Positions 23,809 through 23,844 of a stretch of DNA of 23,844 bases are shown piece by piece. Source of the DNA: JBCCEJ01 sp039030335 (GTDB lineage Bacteria > Pseudomonadota > Gammaproteobacteria > HK1). Every line of letters starts with the position of its first letter. Position 1 is the stretch's first letter. Location of the stretch: contig JBCCEJ010000088.1 of NCBI GenBank assembly GCA_039030335.1, forward strand, positions 1-23,844, read 5' to 3'. The position numbers and the translations under genes were made by a program. The notes under the pieces are model-generated. The model worked only from the letters and a program-made list of their open reading frames with translations. It searched no databases and was not told the DNA's origin.

Positions 23809-23844
23809 CGCAGCACGCTCCTGGTGAAATCTGACGGAAAAAAC

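Overview
This is a high-GC bacterial window with proteobacterial character. The evidence is clear Shine-Dalgarno sites, a tRNA with encoded CCA, a PEP-CTERM surface protein with a sigma-54-like promoter, and a two-component/EAL pair. A beta- or gammaproteobacterium from an environmental or metagenomic assembly is the most likely source; that is inferred, not shown. No phage, IS element or CRISPR array was seen.

Layout. Positions 1-271 are a perfect inverted repeat (131-base arms, 9-base spacer) that cuts off a minus-strand oligopeptide-type ABC substrate-binding protein, probably an assembly or amplification foldback. Positions 1690-8179 hold a catabolic cluster: a TauD/TfdA-type dioxygenase (-), an isocitrate-lyase-family C-C lyase (+), a MmgE/PrpD dehydratase (-), a crotonase-fold protein lacking both hydratase glutamates (+), and a LeuC/LeuD-like hydratase pair (+). 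Positions 8243-14454 hold a TMTC-like membrane/TPR protein (+), then, reading leftwards from 14454, a DMT transporter, a polysaccharide deacetylase, a DPM1-like glycosyltransferase and a GT-C membrane glycosyltransferase. A second DMT transporter diverges at about 14.5 kb. Next come a FAD amine/amino-acid oxidase (-), a periplasmic rhodanese (+), a PEP-CTERM protein (-), a probable frameshifted gene relic (-), tRNA-Ser(UGA) (-), a hybrid histidine kinase overlapping a REC-EAL c-di-GMP phosphodiesterase (+), a luciferase-like oxidoreductase (-), a possible small protein (+) and a Nudix hydrolase (-).

How the genes may work together. The catabolic cluster pairs an aconitase-family hydratase (LeuC/D-like) with a KRCGH-type lyase. 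This is the logic of the methylcitrate cycle and of dimethylmaleate breakdown in nicotinate fermentation: hydrate an unsaturated di- or tricarboxylate, then cleave the resulting malate-type acid to a keto acid plus a smaller acid. The PrpD-like enzyme, the crotonase and the dioxygenase could prepare the substrate, and the binding protein could import it. The substrate is unknown. Three candidate operator palindromes lie in its intergenic regions. The glycosyltransferase, deacetylase and PEP-CTERM genes point to an envelope or exopolysaccharide programme, and the kinase/EAL pair to c-di-GMP control. No exosortase gene is in the window, so that link is inference.
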